DNA of 64,000 nt, from NCBI GenBank assembly GCA_024233785.1, contig JACKPD010000004.1, forward strand, positions 62,001 through 126,000, read 5' to 3'. A program made the position numbers and the translations under genes. The first letter of the stretch is position 1. Every line of letters begins with the position of its first letter. The stretch is from Spirochaetales bacterium. Lineage in GTDB: Bacteria > Spirochaetota > Spirochaetia > CADAEX01. This document shows, piece after piece, positions 36,382 through 45,391 of the stretch. The notes beneath the pieces were generated by a model. That model was not told where the DNA came from. It did no database searches and saw only the letters and a program-made list of their open reading frames with translations.

Positions 36382-37794
36382 ATGCTAATTGTCATCGTGG
36401 GCGCAGACAGGGTTGGTTCAAGGCTTGCAAGAAAGCTTATTGAACAGAATTATGATGTAATAATCATAGAAAAAGACATTGAAAAAGCAAATAATGCAGC
36501 GAACAGCCTCGACTGTCTTGTCCTCAATGCAGACGGGACAAACCTTGACGACCTTAAAAGGGCGGGAATAAGCAAAGCAGACTACTTTATCAGTGTAACA
36601 GGATCTGACGAAAGAAATATGATAGCCTGCGGGCTTGTAAGCAGGGAGTTTAACATCCCGTACAAAATCGCCAGGGTCCAGAACATATATTTTTCCAACG
36701 CAAACTTTCTGGAAAACGCATTTCTCGGTATAGATTATATTGTAAACCCCTCAATGGAAGCCGCCAAAAATATAATCTCGGGGATTGATCACGGCGCTAT
36801 CAGCGATATAATGCTGTTTGAAAACACCAATCTTCAGATGAGAAATCTCTCTGTAACCCAGGGTTCTATTTTTGAAAATAAAATGCTTATAGAACTCCAT
36901 GAAATAGTAAAAGAAAAATTTCTTATTGCTGTAATCATGAGGGGCAACCAGTACATAATTCCCAAAGGCGATACGATGATTAGGGAAATGGATAATCTCT
37001 ATATTGTCGGAGCCCAGGAAGCGCTTGACGAAATATTTTCCAAAATGGGAAAAGTCAGGATTGATTTCAGGAAGATTGTAATTATCGGCGGCAGCGACAT
37101 CGGCCAGTTTGTAATAGAACACCTGAGGGGAGAAGACCGGACACATGTAAACGAAACACTACTCGGGAAATTCACTTCAATATTCACAAAAATTAAAACC
37201 AAAAATCGCGGGATAACAGTGATTGACCGGGATTATGAGAAATGCAAACAGCTTTCCGCAAAATTTCCGGGAATAAACGTTATCAATGTCGATATCGCGG
37301 ATGAGGGGCTTTTTGAGGAAGAGGGTCTTATTGACAGCGATCTGATAATCACGTGCACCTATAACCAGGAGCTTAACATAGTAACAGCTGTTTACGGAAA
37401 ATCACTCGGGATAAAACGTTCCATAGCGCTTGTAGGTAAAACAAGCTATCTTGGTGTTGCGCTTAACCTTGGCATAGATGTTCCCATCAGTCTTAACAAC
37501 AGCATGATTCAGGGGATATTGCGTTTTATCAAGAAAGACAAGATACAGTCATTTCACAGTATTTCAAGCAGCAATATTGAGGTAATTCAGCTCAAGGTAA
37601 CATCATCAAGCAGACTGCTCGGCAAAAGAATAAAAGAAATCAAATTTCCGCTTCACTCTCTCATAATATCAGTTAAAAGCGGAGAAAACGACATCCTGCC
37701 AGACGGAGAATATATGATACAGGGAAATGACACTGTAATAATGATTGTGAGAAAAGAGTCACTTGAAAAAATTGAAAACATGTTTACAAGCTGA
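36382..37794 (+). CDS. trkA: Trk system potassium uptake protein TrkA
   Basis: A 470-residue cytoplasmic regulatory subunit that binds NAD(H) or nucleotide and gates the TrkH channel. It has two RCK/TrkA-N domains, each opening with a Rossmann Gly-rich loop: IVIVGADRVGSRLARKL at residue 2 and IVIIGGSDIGQFVIEHL at about 232. Each is followed by a TrkA-C domain, the second ending the protein. The Asp of each NAD ribose site is visible (IIEKD and VIDRD). The duplicated architecture matches full-length TrkA. The gene precedes trkH by 9 bp and starts without a ribosome site behind a consensus promoter. Confidence 0.96.
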   Translation: MLIVIVGADRVGSRLARKLIEQNYDVIIIEKDIEKANNAANSLDCLVLNADGTNLDDLKRAGISKADYFISVTGSDERNMIACGLVSREFNIPYKIARVQNIYFSNANFLENAFLGIDYIVNPSMEAAKNIISGIDHGAISDIMLFENTNLQMRNLSVTQGSIFENKMLIELHEIVKEKFLIAVIMRGNQYIIPKGDTMIREMDNLYIVGAQEALDEIFSKMGKVRIDFRKIVIIGGSDIGQFVIEHLRGEDRTHVNETLLGKFTSIFTKIKTKNRGITVIDRDYEKCKQLSAKFPGINVINVDIADEGLFEEEGLIDSDLIITCTYNQELNIVTAVYGKSLGIKRSIALVGKTSYLGVALNLGIDVPISLNNSMIQGILRFIKKDKIQSFHSISSSNIEVIQLKVTSSSRLLGKRIKEIKFPLHSLIISVKSGENDILPDGEYMIQGNDTVIMIVRKESLEKIENMFTS

Positions 37795-37803
37795 CGGCCT
37801 TAA

Positions 37804-39255
37804 ATGAACACTAAACTTGTCATCAAGGTTATATCTATACTTCTGCTTATAATAGCCGGGTTTATGATTTTCCCTGTTTTTTTTGCAGTTTATTACGGTG
37901 AATTTCATATGATCAGGTTTTTCCTGATTCCGATAACGGCCTCGCTGCTGTTTTACATCACTATCAAGATATTTATAAGCGACCGGCAGCGAAAGAATTT
38001 ATCAACAAAAGACGGCTTTCTTCTTGTTGCTTCAAGCTGGATAAGCGCCTCGTTTCTCGGCTGTCTGCCGTTTTTCCTGTCAGGAGCGGTGCCTTCCCTT
38101 GCCGATGCTTTTTTCGAGACAATGTCAGGCTTTACTACAACCGGGGCATCAATTCTAACAGAAATTGAATCACTTCCAAAATCTCTGCTGTTCTGGAGAT
38201 CACTTACCCACTGGCTCGGCGGCATGGGTATCGTAGTACTTACTGTCGCCATCTTTCCTCTCCTCGGGATAGGCGGGCTTCAGCTTATAAAGGCAGAAGC
38301 GCCGGGGCCGACAGTTGATAAAATAACGCCAAAAATTACAGAGACCGCCAAAATTCTCTGGATGATCTATATTGCACTTACAATTATCGAAACAATTCTC
38401 CTTCTTGCCGGAGGACTCAACCTGTTCGATTCCCTTACCCACACTTTTGGAACACTTGCAACAGGCGGGTTCTCCCCTAAAAACACATCGGTCGGATTCT
38501 ACAATTCCCCTTTTGTCGACTGGGTAATTACTATCTTCATGCTGATGGCAGGTATCAACTTCATCCTCTATTTCAAGCTGGTAACAGGACAGCTTAAAAG
38601 TATAATGCGGAACAGCGAATTCAAGGCATACCTCGGAATATTCGCGGCTGCCACGCTGATTGTTACGCTTAACCTGCACGGAAAAACCTATACTACGTTT
38701 GCTGACAGTCTGCGGTATGCAGGATTCCAGGTTTCATCAATACTTACGACTACAGGATTTGCGACGGCCGATTATGAAAAATGGCCGATGCTGTCGCAGA
38801 TAATACTTTTTGTTGTAATGTTTATCGGGGGATGCTCAGGCTCAACCGGGGGCGGAATAAAGGTAATAAGGATAATAACCCTCTTCAAGCAGGGAATTAA
38901 CGAGATGAAACTTCTTATCAGGCCCAGGGGGATTTTCAGCATAAGAATTGACGGAAAGGTTGTAAGGAAACAACTTGTCTATGCTGTATCGGGCTTTGTT
39001 CTTCTCTATATCTTCCTGCTGCTGCTTACAACCACAGTAGTCGCATCAGGCGAATACGATATTGTAACATCCCTTTCCACCGCGCTTGTAACACTCGGAA
39101 ACATCGGCCCGGGTTTCGGCCTCATCGGCCCGACTGAGAACTACAGCTTTTATCAGGACTACATAAAGTGGTTTCTGAGTTTTGCCATGATGGCAGGCCG
39201 CCTTGAAATCTATACAGTTCTTGTAATGCTGCTGCCGGCGTTCTGGAGAAGATAG
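37804..39255 (+). CDS. trkH: Trk system potassium transporter TrkH
   Basis: Inner-membrane K+ uptake channel of 483 residues with four membrane-pore-membrane repeats. Selectivity filter segments are visible: SGFTTTGASIL, ATGGFSPKN, TTGFATADY and TLGNIGPGFG, each with the key Gly. GGCSGSTGGGIKVIRI is the intramembrane loop that acts as a gate. It is coupled to trkA. A 378-bp gap with a structured segment follows. Confidence 0.96.
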   Translation: MNTKLVIKVISILLLIIAGFMIFPVFFAVYYGEFHMIRFFLIPITASLLFYITIKIFISDRQRKNLSTKDGFLLVASSWISASFLGCLPFFLSGAVPSLADAFFETMSGFTTTGASILTEIESLPKSLLFWRSLTHWLGGMGIVVLTVAIFPLLGIGGLQLIKAEAPGPTVDKITPKITETAKILWMIYIALTIIETILLLAGGLNLFDSLTHTFGTLATGGFSPKNTSVGFYNSPFVDWVITIFMLMAGINFILYFKLVTGQLKSIMRNSEFKAYLGIFAAATLIVTLNLHGKTYTTFADSLRYAGFQVSSILTTTGFATADYEKWPMLSQIILFVVMFIGGCSGSTGGGIKVIRIITLFKQGINEMKLLIRPRGIFSIRIDGKVVRKQLVYAVSGFVLLYIFLLLLTTTVVASGEYDIVTSLSTALVTLGNIGPGFGLIGPTENYSFYQDYIKWFLSFAMMAGRLEIYTVLVMLLPAFWRR

Positions 39256-39633
39256 CATAATTTATCTCTTATAATGATTCAGCGAATAAAAAGATAATCA
39301 GAAAAGATCTGCAATTGCCTGCAAAATCCCCGCACTTTTATTCAACCACGATAGTCCTGGCCCGAAGGATAATTTTGAATCCAGGCAGTGCGGGGACCGG
39401 GCTGTCTCCGGGCTCCGCTCCTTTAGAGCTCCGGCCTCCTCAAGGTGCCTGACGCGCCTTTGCGGGGTCCGCCTCCGGCGCCCTGCGCATCCCTTTTTGG
39501 GTATATAAAGTTATTTTCTTATAATTCCGGGAATTAAATTAAAATGAGCATCAGAAGACAGCAGGAGTGTAAACCGGGATGTTAAAAACGCCGATAATCA
39601 GATCAAATACCATTTTTCTCATAGGAAGTTTAA
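39256..39633 (+). other. Non-coding gap between trkH and MinD-like gene
   Basis: No gene is seen. The first part (39327-39396) can form a structured RNA described separately. The second part (about 39390-39500) is a GC-rich stretch in an AT-rich surrounding, with repeats of GGGCTCCGCTCC / GAGCTCCGG type and CCTCCGGCGCCCTG. An ATG at 39634 follows AGGAAG. Confidence 0.6.
39327..39396 (+). ncRNA. Candidate structured RNA with crossing helices
   Basis: Outer stem TCCCCGCAC (39327-39335) pairs with GTGCGGGGA (39388-39396), nine perfect pairs. Inside, ATTCAA (39340) pairs with TTGAAT (39375), while CCTGG (39356) pairs with CCAGG (39381). The last two helices cross, so a pseudoknot is possible. 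There is no T-run after it, so it is not a simple terminator. Strand is uncertain; it may be the trkH message end or the leader of the next gene. Confidence 0.4.
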
Positions 39634-41253
39634 ATGTCTGCAAAAAAGGTGAAACAGGAAAACATAAAAAACAGGATTGCCGTAGGGTCAGGCAAGGGGG
39701 GCGTCGGCAAGTCAACAACATCTGTAAATCTCGCAATTTATTACGCCAAAAAAGGGAAAAAAACACTGCTTGCAGACCTTGATCCGCTATCAGACATTAA
39801 AACAATTATAGACAGGGAAGATTTAAAAGAGGGGAGCAAAGAGCCTGTGCAGATTTTTGAAAACCTCTACCTGCTCACTCCCTTCCAGAATGCGGGAAAG
39901 GTTTCACCTGTAAAAGTTCATGAGAATCTGGTATCTGACAGTTATAAGATAACAAATAACAAATTTGACTTAATAATATTCGATCTTCCCGCAGGCTCTG
40001 ATGAGACTGAGAACCTGGCGTTTCTTGATTTTGCGGACATTCTCCTTGTTGTGACAAACCCTGAGCCCTTATCCCATGTCGCATCAGGAGGTTATATAAA
40101 AAAAGCGGCAGATAAAAGGCCGGACCTTCCTGTTTTTATCTGGCATAACAGGTATGAAAAAAACCTTGAATCGGATTTCAATCCGGATGATGTCGCCGGA
40201 AACTACAACAGGAATGTCCCTGATGTTGAAAAACTCAAACCCTCCATGGCAGGGAGATTTTTAAATGTCGCCAAGATACCGCGGGACAGTTCGCTTGATC
40301 TTTTAGGCACCGATACAACTTTCGGCGCGGTAGCGCTCAGAAATATTGTAATACTGCTTGAGCTGCTTTACAGTGAACTGACAATGCCTGTAGTAAGCAT
40401 GGCAGCCCCCGGCGGCAGAATCGGAGGGCTTATAAACAGCTATCTTTCATCCAATAAAAGGCTTGATAATCCGGATGAGATTATTGAGGACCTTTTCAGG
40501 TACATAGGCGCATTTATATCAAGACTCGGAAAAACCACCGATACAAAAATAAATCTGTCAATGCTTTTGTCTGATGACGAAAGAGTCCGCATAACTGAGT
40601 GCCTTGATACTGTAAGAAAGGATAAAAAACTTATTGACCTCAGGAAAGCAATAACAGTTACAAAAGACGCTCTCCACTCTCTTGAGAATTCATCGAGACA
40701 GTTTTACGCGGACCTTGTCCCTGACAAATACAATACAGTGGTCAGGGAAGTCTCCGCTGTAATAAGTGACGCTGAAAATATAATCCCGGATGGGGCGGCA
40801 ATTAATATTGCAGGAACAGTTCTCTTTTACCTGGCGGTTTTCAATCTTGTTAAAAATGAAGATTATCATAACGCGATGATTGATTTTCTCCCAATGAAAA
40901 CAAAAAAAGGCGGGAAACAGGAAAGGGACAGAAACACTCAGATAAAACAGCTTGTTGAAAGAAACATGGAATACCAGAAGAAATTTATAAATCTTGTTAA
41001 ATACCTTCAGCTTCCGCTTATCGGTGAAATTGAAAAAATATCATCTGATTTAAAGCTTAATAAAATACTATTCACGGAAGATAAAAACGGGAAAACAAAG
41101 ATAAATACCGCCATCTATGCAAAGCTTCTCGGCAATTACCTCCACGATTCACTTAACAGCGGTTTAAGTATTATCATAGGGTTTCCGTACAGGACAGCTT
41201 CGATGAGTTTTCAGAAATCAGCCGCCCTGGTACTGGGGCTTTTAAATGATTAA
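39634..41253 (+). CDS. MinD/ParA-like ATPase with long C-terminal extension
   Basis: A 539-residue cytoplasmic P-loop ATPase. The deviant Walker A is SGKGGVGKSTTSVNLA at about residues 18-33, with Walker A' DLDPLSD (about 47) and Walker B FDLIIFDLPAGSDETEN (about 115-130). Residues 1-270 resemble the MinD/FlhG class, and the remaining 270 form a helical part of unknown type ending in a basic segment. MinD-like proteins bind membrane and act as spatial switches. It overlaps the ExbB-like gene by 8 bp, so it is coupled to a proton-channel pair. A flagellar FlhG role is unlikely since no flagellar genes are near. Function is open. Confidence 0.82.
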   Translation: MSAKKVKQENIKNRIAVGSGKGGVGKSTTSVNLAIYYAKKGKKTLLADLDPLSDIKTIIDREDLKEGSKEPVQIFENLYLLTPFQNAGKVSPVKVHENLVSDSYKITNNKFDLIIFDLPAGSDETENLAFLDFADILLVVTNPEPLSHVASGGYIKKAADKRPDLPVFIWHNRYEKNLESDFNPDDVAGNYNRNVPDVEKLKPSMAGRFLNVAKIPRDSSLDLLGTDTTFGAVALRNIVILLELLYSELTMPVVSMAAPGGRIGGLINSYLSSNKRLDNPDEIIEDLFRYIGAFISRLGKTTDTKINLSMLLSDDERVRITECLDTVRKDKKLIDLRKAITVTKDALHSLENSSRQFYADLVPDKYNTVVREVSAVISDAENIIPDGAAINIAGTVLFYLAVFNLVKNEDYHNAMIDFLPMKTKKGGKQERDRNTQIKQLVERNMEYQKKFINLVKYLQLPLIGEIEKISSDLKLNKILFTEDKNGKTKINTAIYAKLLGNYLHDSLNSGLSIIIGFPYRTASMSFQKSAALVLGLLND

Positions 41254-41872
41254 ACTTCTCTTTATCAAGGGGGGTATTCTGATGTATCCCCTCCTCCTTT
41301 TTTCCATTGTTTCCGCGGCTGTAATAATCGAAAAAATTGCTGTGCTCTGCAGGGTCATGATTAAAGGAAATATCTTCAGCACGATAATGGAAACAGGTTC
41401 CAAAAATGATTTAAAAGGAATAATTACTTTTATTGATAACTTAAAAGAAACAGGCGGAAACTGCGGGAAGCGCAATGCATCGCTTGAGCTGATTAAAAAA
41501 ACCGCTGCCGGTAATTTTAGAACTGAGAAGGATTACAAATCGGCGATCTCCGCTTTATCACTTCAAAGCTCTGAAAAAATCCATCTGCTTGATCTTGTAG
41601 GAAAAATATCCCCCATGACAGGCCTTACTGGAACTGTAATAGGGCTTGCGAGGGCTTTTCAGAGCGTCTCTGAGTCAGGAAGGACAGGAGACGCGGCCCT
41701 GCTTGCGGGAGGGATCTGGGAAGCAATGATAACAACTATAGCAGGACTTCTTATAGCAATCCCCGCGATAATCGCGGCGCACATACTTCGGAACAGCTTC
41801 AGAAAACATATTGAAAGGCTTAAAATCTGCTGCGATGAAGTCTTTTCAGATGCGGGAAATAAAAACCTGTGA
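41246..41872 (+). CDS. exbB: ExbB/TolQ/MotA-type proton channel subunit
   Basis: A 208-residue inner-membrane protein with three helices: about residues 8-28, 118-140 and 155-178. The conserved channel region SPMTGLTGTVIGLARAFQSV has the GxTGTVxG motif, and the third helix has GIWEAMITTIAGLLIAIPAIIA (landmark EAMITTIAGL), as in ExbB. It would couple the proton gradient to TonB action with the ExbD partner. The ATG overlaps the ATPase gene and the stop overlaps exbD (GTGA). Confidence 0.92.
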   Translation: MIKLLFIKGGILMYPLLLFSIVSAAVIIEKIAVLCRVMIKGNIFSTIMETGSKNDLKGIITFIDNLKETGGNCGKRNASLELIKKTAAGNFRTEKDYKSAISALSLQSSEKIHLLDLVGKISPMTGLTGTVIGLARAFQSVSESGRTGDAALLAGGIWEAMITTIAGLLIAIPAIIAAHILRNSFRKHIERLKICCDEVFSDAGNKNL

Positions 41873-42321
41873 ACGATTATTTTGACGAAGGGACAGATTA
41901 TCACCTCCCAGATCTCACCCCTCTTATCGATGTAATATTTATTTTGATAGTATTTTTCCTCCTTACCCCCTCAATGAGGGAGAGATCAATTGATGTTACG
42001 CTTCCCTCTTCTGAATCAGGCATTCTGCAGAATATGGAAAGTATTGTTATTGAAATTGACAGCAGCAATATCATTTATTTCAATGGGGAGAAAACAGATT
42101 TCACAGGAATAAAAAAAATCCTTGATAATGAGCTGAATGACAGCATAAAGAGAGACGTTCTTGTCAGAAGCGACAGGGAAAGCAGCTTCGGGACAATTGT
42201 CCGTCTTATGGATATTATAAACAGCGCGGGCTATGATTCAGTTTCATTTTCTGTTTTAAGCGGCGGAGAAGACAGGGAACCCGGCAGCGGGGAAAGAGAC
42301 TCTCCCCCCTTCCGGCCGTAA
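41869..42321 (+). CDS. exbD: ExbD/TolR-type subunit
   Basis: A 150-residue protein with one N-terminal transmembrane helix carrying the essential Asp: DLTPLIDVIFILIVFFLLTP (Asp at about residue 21). A periplasmic domain follows, ending IVRLMDIINSAGYDSVSFSV. It pairs with ExbB. The start is GTG overlapping the exbB stop. A disordered acidic and Pro-rich tail follows. The convergent tonB begins 42 bp downstream. Confidence 0.93.
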   Translation: MNDYFDEGTDYHLPDLTPLIDVIFILIVFFLLTPSMRERSIDVTLPSSESGILQNMESIVIEIDSSNIIYFNGEKTDFTGIKKILDNELNDSIKRDVLVRSDRESSFGTIVRLMDIINSAGYDSVSFSVLSGGEDREPGSGERDSPPFRP

Positions 42322-42362
42322 AAAATCCTCATCAGCTCATACCGGAGACGAAAGTAAAGGTG

Positions 42363-43031
42363 CTATCGGTAATCCTTTAAATTAAAATTGACAGCAATCC
42401 TCAGCCTGTCGGGAATATCCTTTCCCATATATCTGGCAGGAGTAAACCTTGCAGCTGTAACAGAATCAAGAGCCGCCTTGTCAAGAACTTTATGCCCGCT
42501 TGACTTGTATATATCCACATTCAATGGAGTACCTGACGGGTCAATATCGGCATCAACCAGGACCTCACCCTCAAATCCCCTACTCACCGCATAGCGGGGA
42601 TATTCGGGGTTTAGAGGTATAAGAATTTTTGCCCTTATAAAACCAGAATCTCCTCCCGGGCTTACTGCGCTCCCGGAAAATCGGGCATCGCCTGGTCCGG
42701 TAAGCGCATCATCATCAGAAACTTCACCTGAAAATACTCCCTTTTCGAATGTTTCAGTTATTACCGGTATATCCTTTTCCGAAGCTTCACTCATCTCCTG
42801 TGCAGATGGGTCAGCTTTTTCAGATACCTCTGCACCGGGAATTTTTTTCCATGAAGCTTTTTTTCCCTTATGTCCTGAAAGATCAACTTTCAGTGTAATA
42901 ATCTCCTCCGCCCTTACAGATGACAAAGGCACCGTTTCCGGAACCGCGAGGGATATTACCGCGAACAGTGAGAAATGAAACAGCAGGGAGATGAGGAGCC
43001 ATTTCCCTTCAGTATGAACAGGATATTCCAA
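42363..43031 (-). CDS. tonB: TonB energy transducer
   Basis: A 222-residue periplasm-spanning protein. An N-terminal signal anchor (about 12-32), a linker rich in Glu, Ser and Asp, then a TonB C-terminal domain (PF03544): PEYPRYAVSRGFEGEVLVDADIDPSG (landmarks YPRYA and GEVLVDADI), then DKAALDSVTAARFTPARYMGK. It transfers energy from ExbBD to the outer-membrane receptor next door. TTG is chosen as start since AAGGGAG lies 7-8 nt upstream; the longer frame back to 43106 would add 25 residues before the anchor. It overlaps btuB by 23 bp, so it is translationally coupled to the receptor and under the same riboswitch. Confidence 0.9.
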   Translation of the reverse strand: MEYPVHTEGKWLLISLLFHFSLFAVISLAVPETVPLSSVRAEEIITLKVDLSGHKGKKASWKKIPGAEVSEKADPSAQEMSEASEKDIPVITETFEKGVFSGEVSDDDALTGPGDARFSGSAVSPGGDSGFIRAKILIPLNPEYPRYAVSRGFEGEVLVDADIDPSGTPLNVDIYKSSGHKVLDKAALDSVTAARFTPARYMGKDIPDRLRIAVNFNLKDYR

Positions 43032-44985
43032 ATTCAATCTCCCTTCCGTTTCCGGGATAGTAATCAGAATAATAAACCAGCTGGGCATATTTTTTATCAG
43101 CGGCATTCTTTACTTTACCGTAAACTGCTATATCTGCCCTGCCTGCCTTTTTATTTATTTCAGCGCCTGCGTTAAGGAGAAGATATCCGTCAATTTTATC
43201 AAGATCATTTGCGGTATCTCCGCCCCTGTAATAGCTTCCTGAATATATTATTTCACTGTAAAGCCTTGCCATTCCAGAGATCCGGACTTCCGGTACAATT
43301 GAAAACCTGTGCCTGGGAACAACCGGTATATCATTGTCTTTATCATCACCGGCAGCAAATTTCGCGATTGTATAATTATATGTCCCTGTAATTGTAAAGC
43401 TGTCAAACAACTTAACCTCCGCAAAAGATTCAGCTCCCAGATGAATGGTCTTCTGAAGATTTTCATTCTGACCTGTTAACAAGTTGTACGCTATCTCATC
43501 TTCCATGAAAAGATAAAAACCGTTTACGCCAATTGAAAGATATTCTCCTGCATCTGACTGAAAACCGGCATCAAACGAATCCCCTTTTTCAGGATCAAGG
43601 TTTTCTGTAAAACCGTCTGATCCGTAGCCTGAATATATAATCTGCTCGTCAAGCAGGGGATATCTGAATAATTTTTCATATTTTACGTAAACCTTACCAG
43701 ACTTGCCGAATAAATAATTAAGCCCGCTTCCCCAGACCAGTGAATCATGTGTCTTTGAGTCTTTATCAGTGCCGAAATCAAATCTGTAGACTGCACTGTC
43801 ATACCTGCCTGATAAGGTGAAAATCAGCTTATCCGATAAAAAAACCTCGCCCCTTGAATATATGCCGAGGCTGTTTTTTTCACCTTCACCTGAAAAAGTT
43901 TCTGCTGTGCGGTTTAAATCTGAATACCTTTTTACATCAACAGAGTCAAAATATAAATCAGCTCCGGAATTAAGCGACATACCGTACATTATTCCCGGAA
44001 ATTCCAGAATGACAGAAGGATTAACTGATACTGAATCAAGTTCAGTATCTGAATAGCTGAACCAGGAAGCCATATCTGTCGCGGTATTTCTTGAACTGAG
44101 TCCCGCCGCAAGAGAAACAGCAGTACTATCTGTAATATCACAGGTGCCGGATAAGCGTATAAGTGAAGAATCTGTTTTTGCCTCATCATAAAGATTGACC
44201 GCCTCGTACGGGTCATCTTTATACTGCTCTTCCGTAAGTCCTCCGGGCATTTCATGTTTTTCACTCCCTGATGAAATATGAAGCAGGGTTTTTAACCTGT
44301 CACCTGCCCTCCATTCAAGACCGGAGCTGAAACTTACTGTCTCTGCCCCTGTCCTTTCCCTGAACCCTTCCGTCCTGCTGTCAAGGGCAGATACCCTAAG
44401 TGAAAACACATCCCCGCCGACAGAAGCATCTATTGATTTTTCCGAAGAGCCGCTGCTTCCCCCCTCAAGTGAGGTATCAAGGGAAAAACCGTTTTCTCCT
44501 TTTTCAGTTATGATATTTATCACAGAGGCGACAGCGAAATCACCGTAAAGGGAGCTTGCCCCCCCCTTAACTACCTCTATCCTTTCAATCTTTCCCCCGG
44601 GAACAGTGAGCCAGTTAAAAGCAGACATGTCAGGGTTATTCAGCCTGACTCCATCATAAAGAATAAGGACCCTTCCCTGCCCGTTTTCTGTAAAGCCCCT
44701 GGATGAAGGCTGGGATGATGAAGATGAGCCGTTGAATGAGCGGAAATCGATCCCCGTAAAAAGTGAGATGGCCTCAGGGATTGTCCTGTTTTCAAGCTGC
44801 TCCGCGGTTATCACTGTTACAGCGGACGGCACCTCCATGTCTGCCTTTTCAGTCCTGGCAGCAGTTACAGAAACAGTAATGTCTGCCTGCCGCGCATCAT
44901 TCGGGCCGCTGCCTTGAGTTTCTTCAGCTGATGCCTGATAAAAGGAAAAAATAAAAATGAGTAAAACAAAAAGATTTTTTTTCAA
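43009..44985 (-). CDS. btuB: TonB-dependent outer-membrane receptor (BtuB-like)
   Basis: A 658-residue receptor. After a signal peptide ending YQASA comes a TonB-box-like segment (DITVSVTAARTEK), the plug domain (about 50-160: VPSAVTVITAEQLENRTIPEA, VLILYDGVRLNNPDMSAFNW, RIEVVKGGASSLYGDFAVASVINIIT; landmarks RVLILYDGVRLN and GGASSLYGDFA), and a 22-strand barrel ending FGISCSY. The cobalamin riboswitch upstream supports B12 as the substrate. TTG is chosen as start because AAAGGAG lies 6 nt before it; the frame is open for 27 codons further upstream but this holds no signal sequence. Confidence 0.93.
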   Translation of the reverse strand: MKKNLFVLLIFIFSFYQASAEETQGSGPNDARQADITVSVTAARTEKADMEVPSAVTVITAEQLENRTIPEAISLFTGIDFRSFNGSSSSSQPSSRGFTENGQGRVLILYDGVRLNNPDMSAFNWLTVPGGKIERIEVVKGGASSLYGDFAVASVINIITEKGENGFSLDTSLEGGSSGSSEKSIDASVGGDVFSLRVSALDSRTEGFRERTGAETVSFSSGLEWRAGDRLKTLLHISSGSEKHEMPGGLTEEQYKDDPYEAVNLYDEAKTDSSLIRLSGTCDITDSTAVSLAAGLSSRNTATDMASWFSYSDTELDSVSVNPSVILEFPGIMYGMSLNSGADLYFDSVDVKRYSDLNRTAETFSGEGEKNSLGIYSRGEVFLSDKLIFTLSGRYDSAVYRFDFGTDKDSKTHDSLVWGSGLNYLFGKSGKVYVKYEKLFRYPLLDEQIIYSGYGSDGFTENLDPEKGDSFDAGFQSDAGEYLSIGVNGFYLFMEDEIAYNLLTGQNENLQKTIHLGAESFAEVKLFDSFTITGTYNYTIAKFAAGDDKDNDIPVVPRHRFSIVPEVRISGMARLYSEIIYSGSYYRGGDTANDLDKIDGYLLLNAGAEINKKAGRADIAVYGKVKNAADKKYAQLVYYSDYYPGNGREIEFGISCSY

Positions 44986-45099
44986 GAAAAACTCCTTTTC
45001 CGCCTTGAAAAAGAAGTCAGAGATAAGCATGCCCGTAAAACCGCGCCAGCGCACTGCAACAGACATATCAGCTCATTCCAACCCGATCCGCGAAGTTTG

Positions 45100-45303
45100 A
45101 ATAATATGGTCGCTGTTTCAAGTATTCTGACTTATGGCTGCGGCACGAAATATATCATGCCTCCTCGCCCCTTCCCTTCCCGGATCATTTTCGGGTATTT
45201 CCCTAAAAATCCAGTGGCAGGCATAAAGCCTCAAGGGGTCTGTCGCCAATCACAGCAGCGGGTCTGTAGAGGATTTTCACCTCGCTTCCATGAATTCAGC
45301 ATA
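45100..45303 (-). ncRNA. Cobalamin riboswitch
   Basis: On the minus strand the segment carries the full conserved B12 pattern: GAAGCGAGGTGAAAATCC, ACAGACCCGCTGCTGTGA, GGCGAC, GCCACTGG, GGGAAG, GCGAGGAGGC, and the closing AAGTCAGAATAC. It lies in the leader of btuB-tonB and would repress them when cobalamin binds. A -10-like TATAAT sits just upstream (45309-45314), placing the transcription start near 45302. Confidence 0.95.
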
Positions 45304-45354
45304 ATAATATTATAATGGTTCAAAAATTTATTCAACTTATAATCATCATTGTTA

Positions 45355-45384
45355 TTGACTGAAAGCCCCTGACGCGTGTCTAAT
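45355..45384 (+). promoter_or_regulatory. Promoter giving leaderless btuC mRNA
   Basis: TTGACT, 18-nt spacer, TCTAAT, each one base off consensus. The -10 element ends 7 nt before the ATG of the permease gene, so the transcript would start at or next to the start codon. No ribosome-binding sequence is present. Confidence 0.6.
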
Positions 45385-45391
45385 AATTATC

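Noticed and set aside
36751..37146. Long open frame on the minus strand within trkA
   Set aside because: It lies wholly inside a well-supported TrkA gene and its translation has no domain-like pattern or ribosome site.
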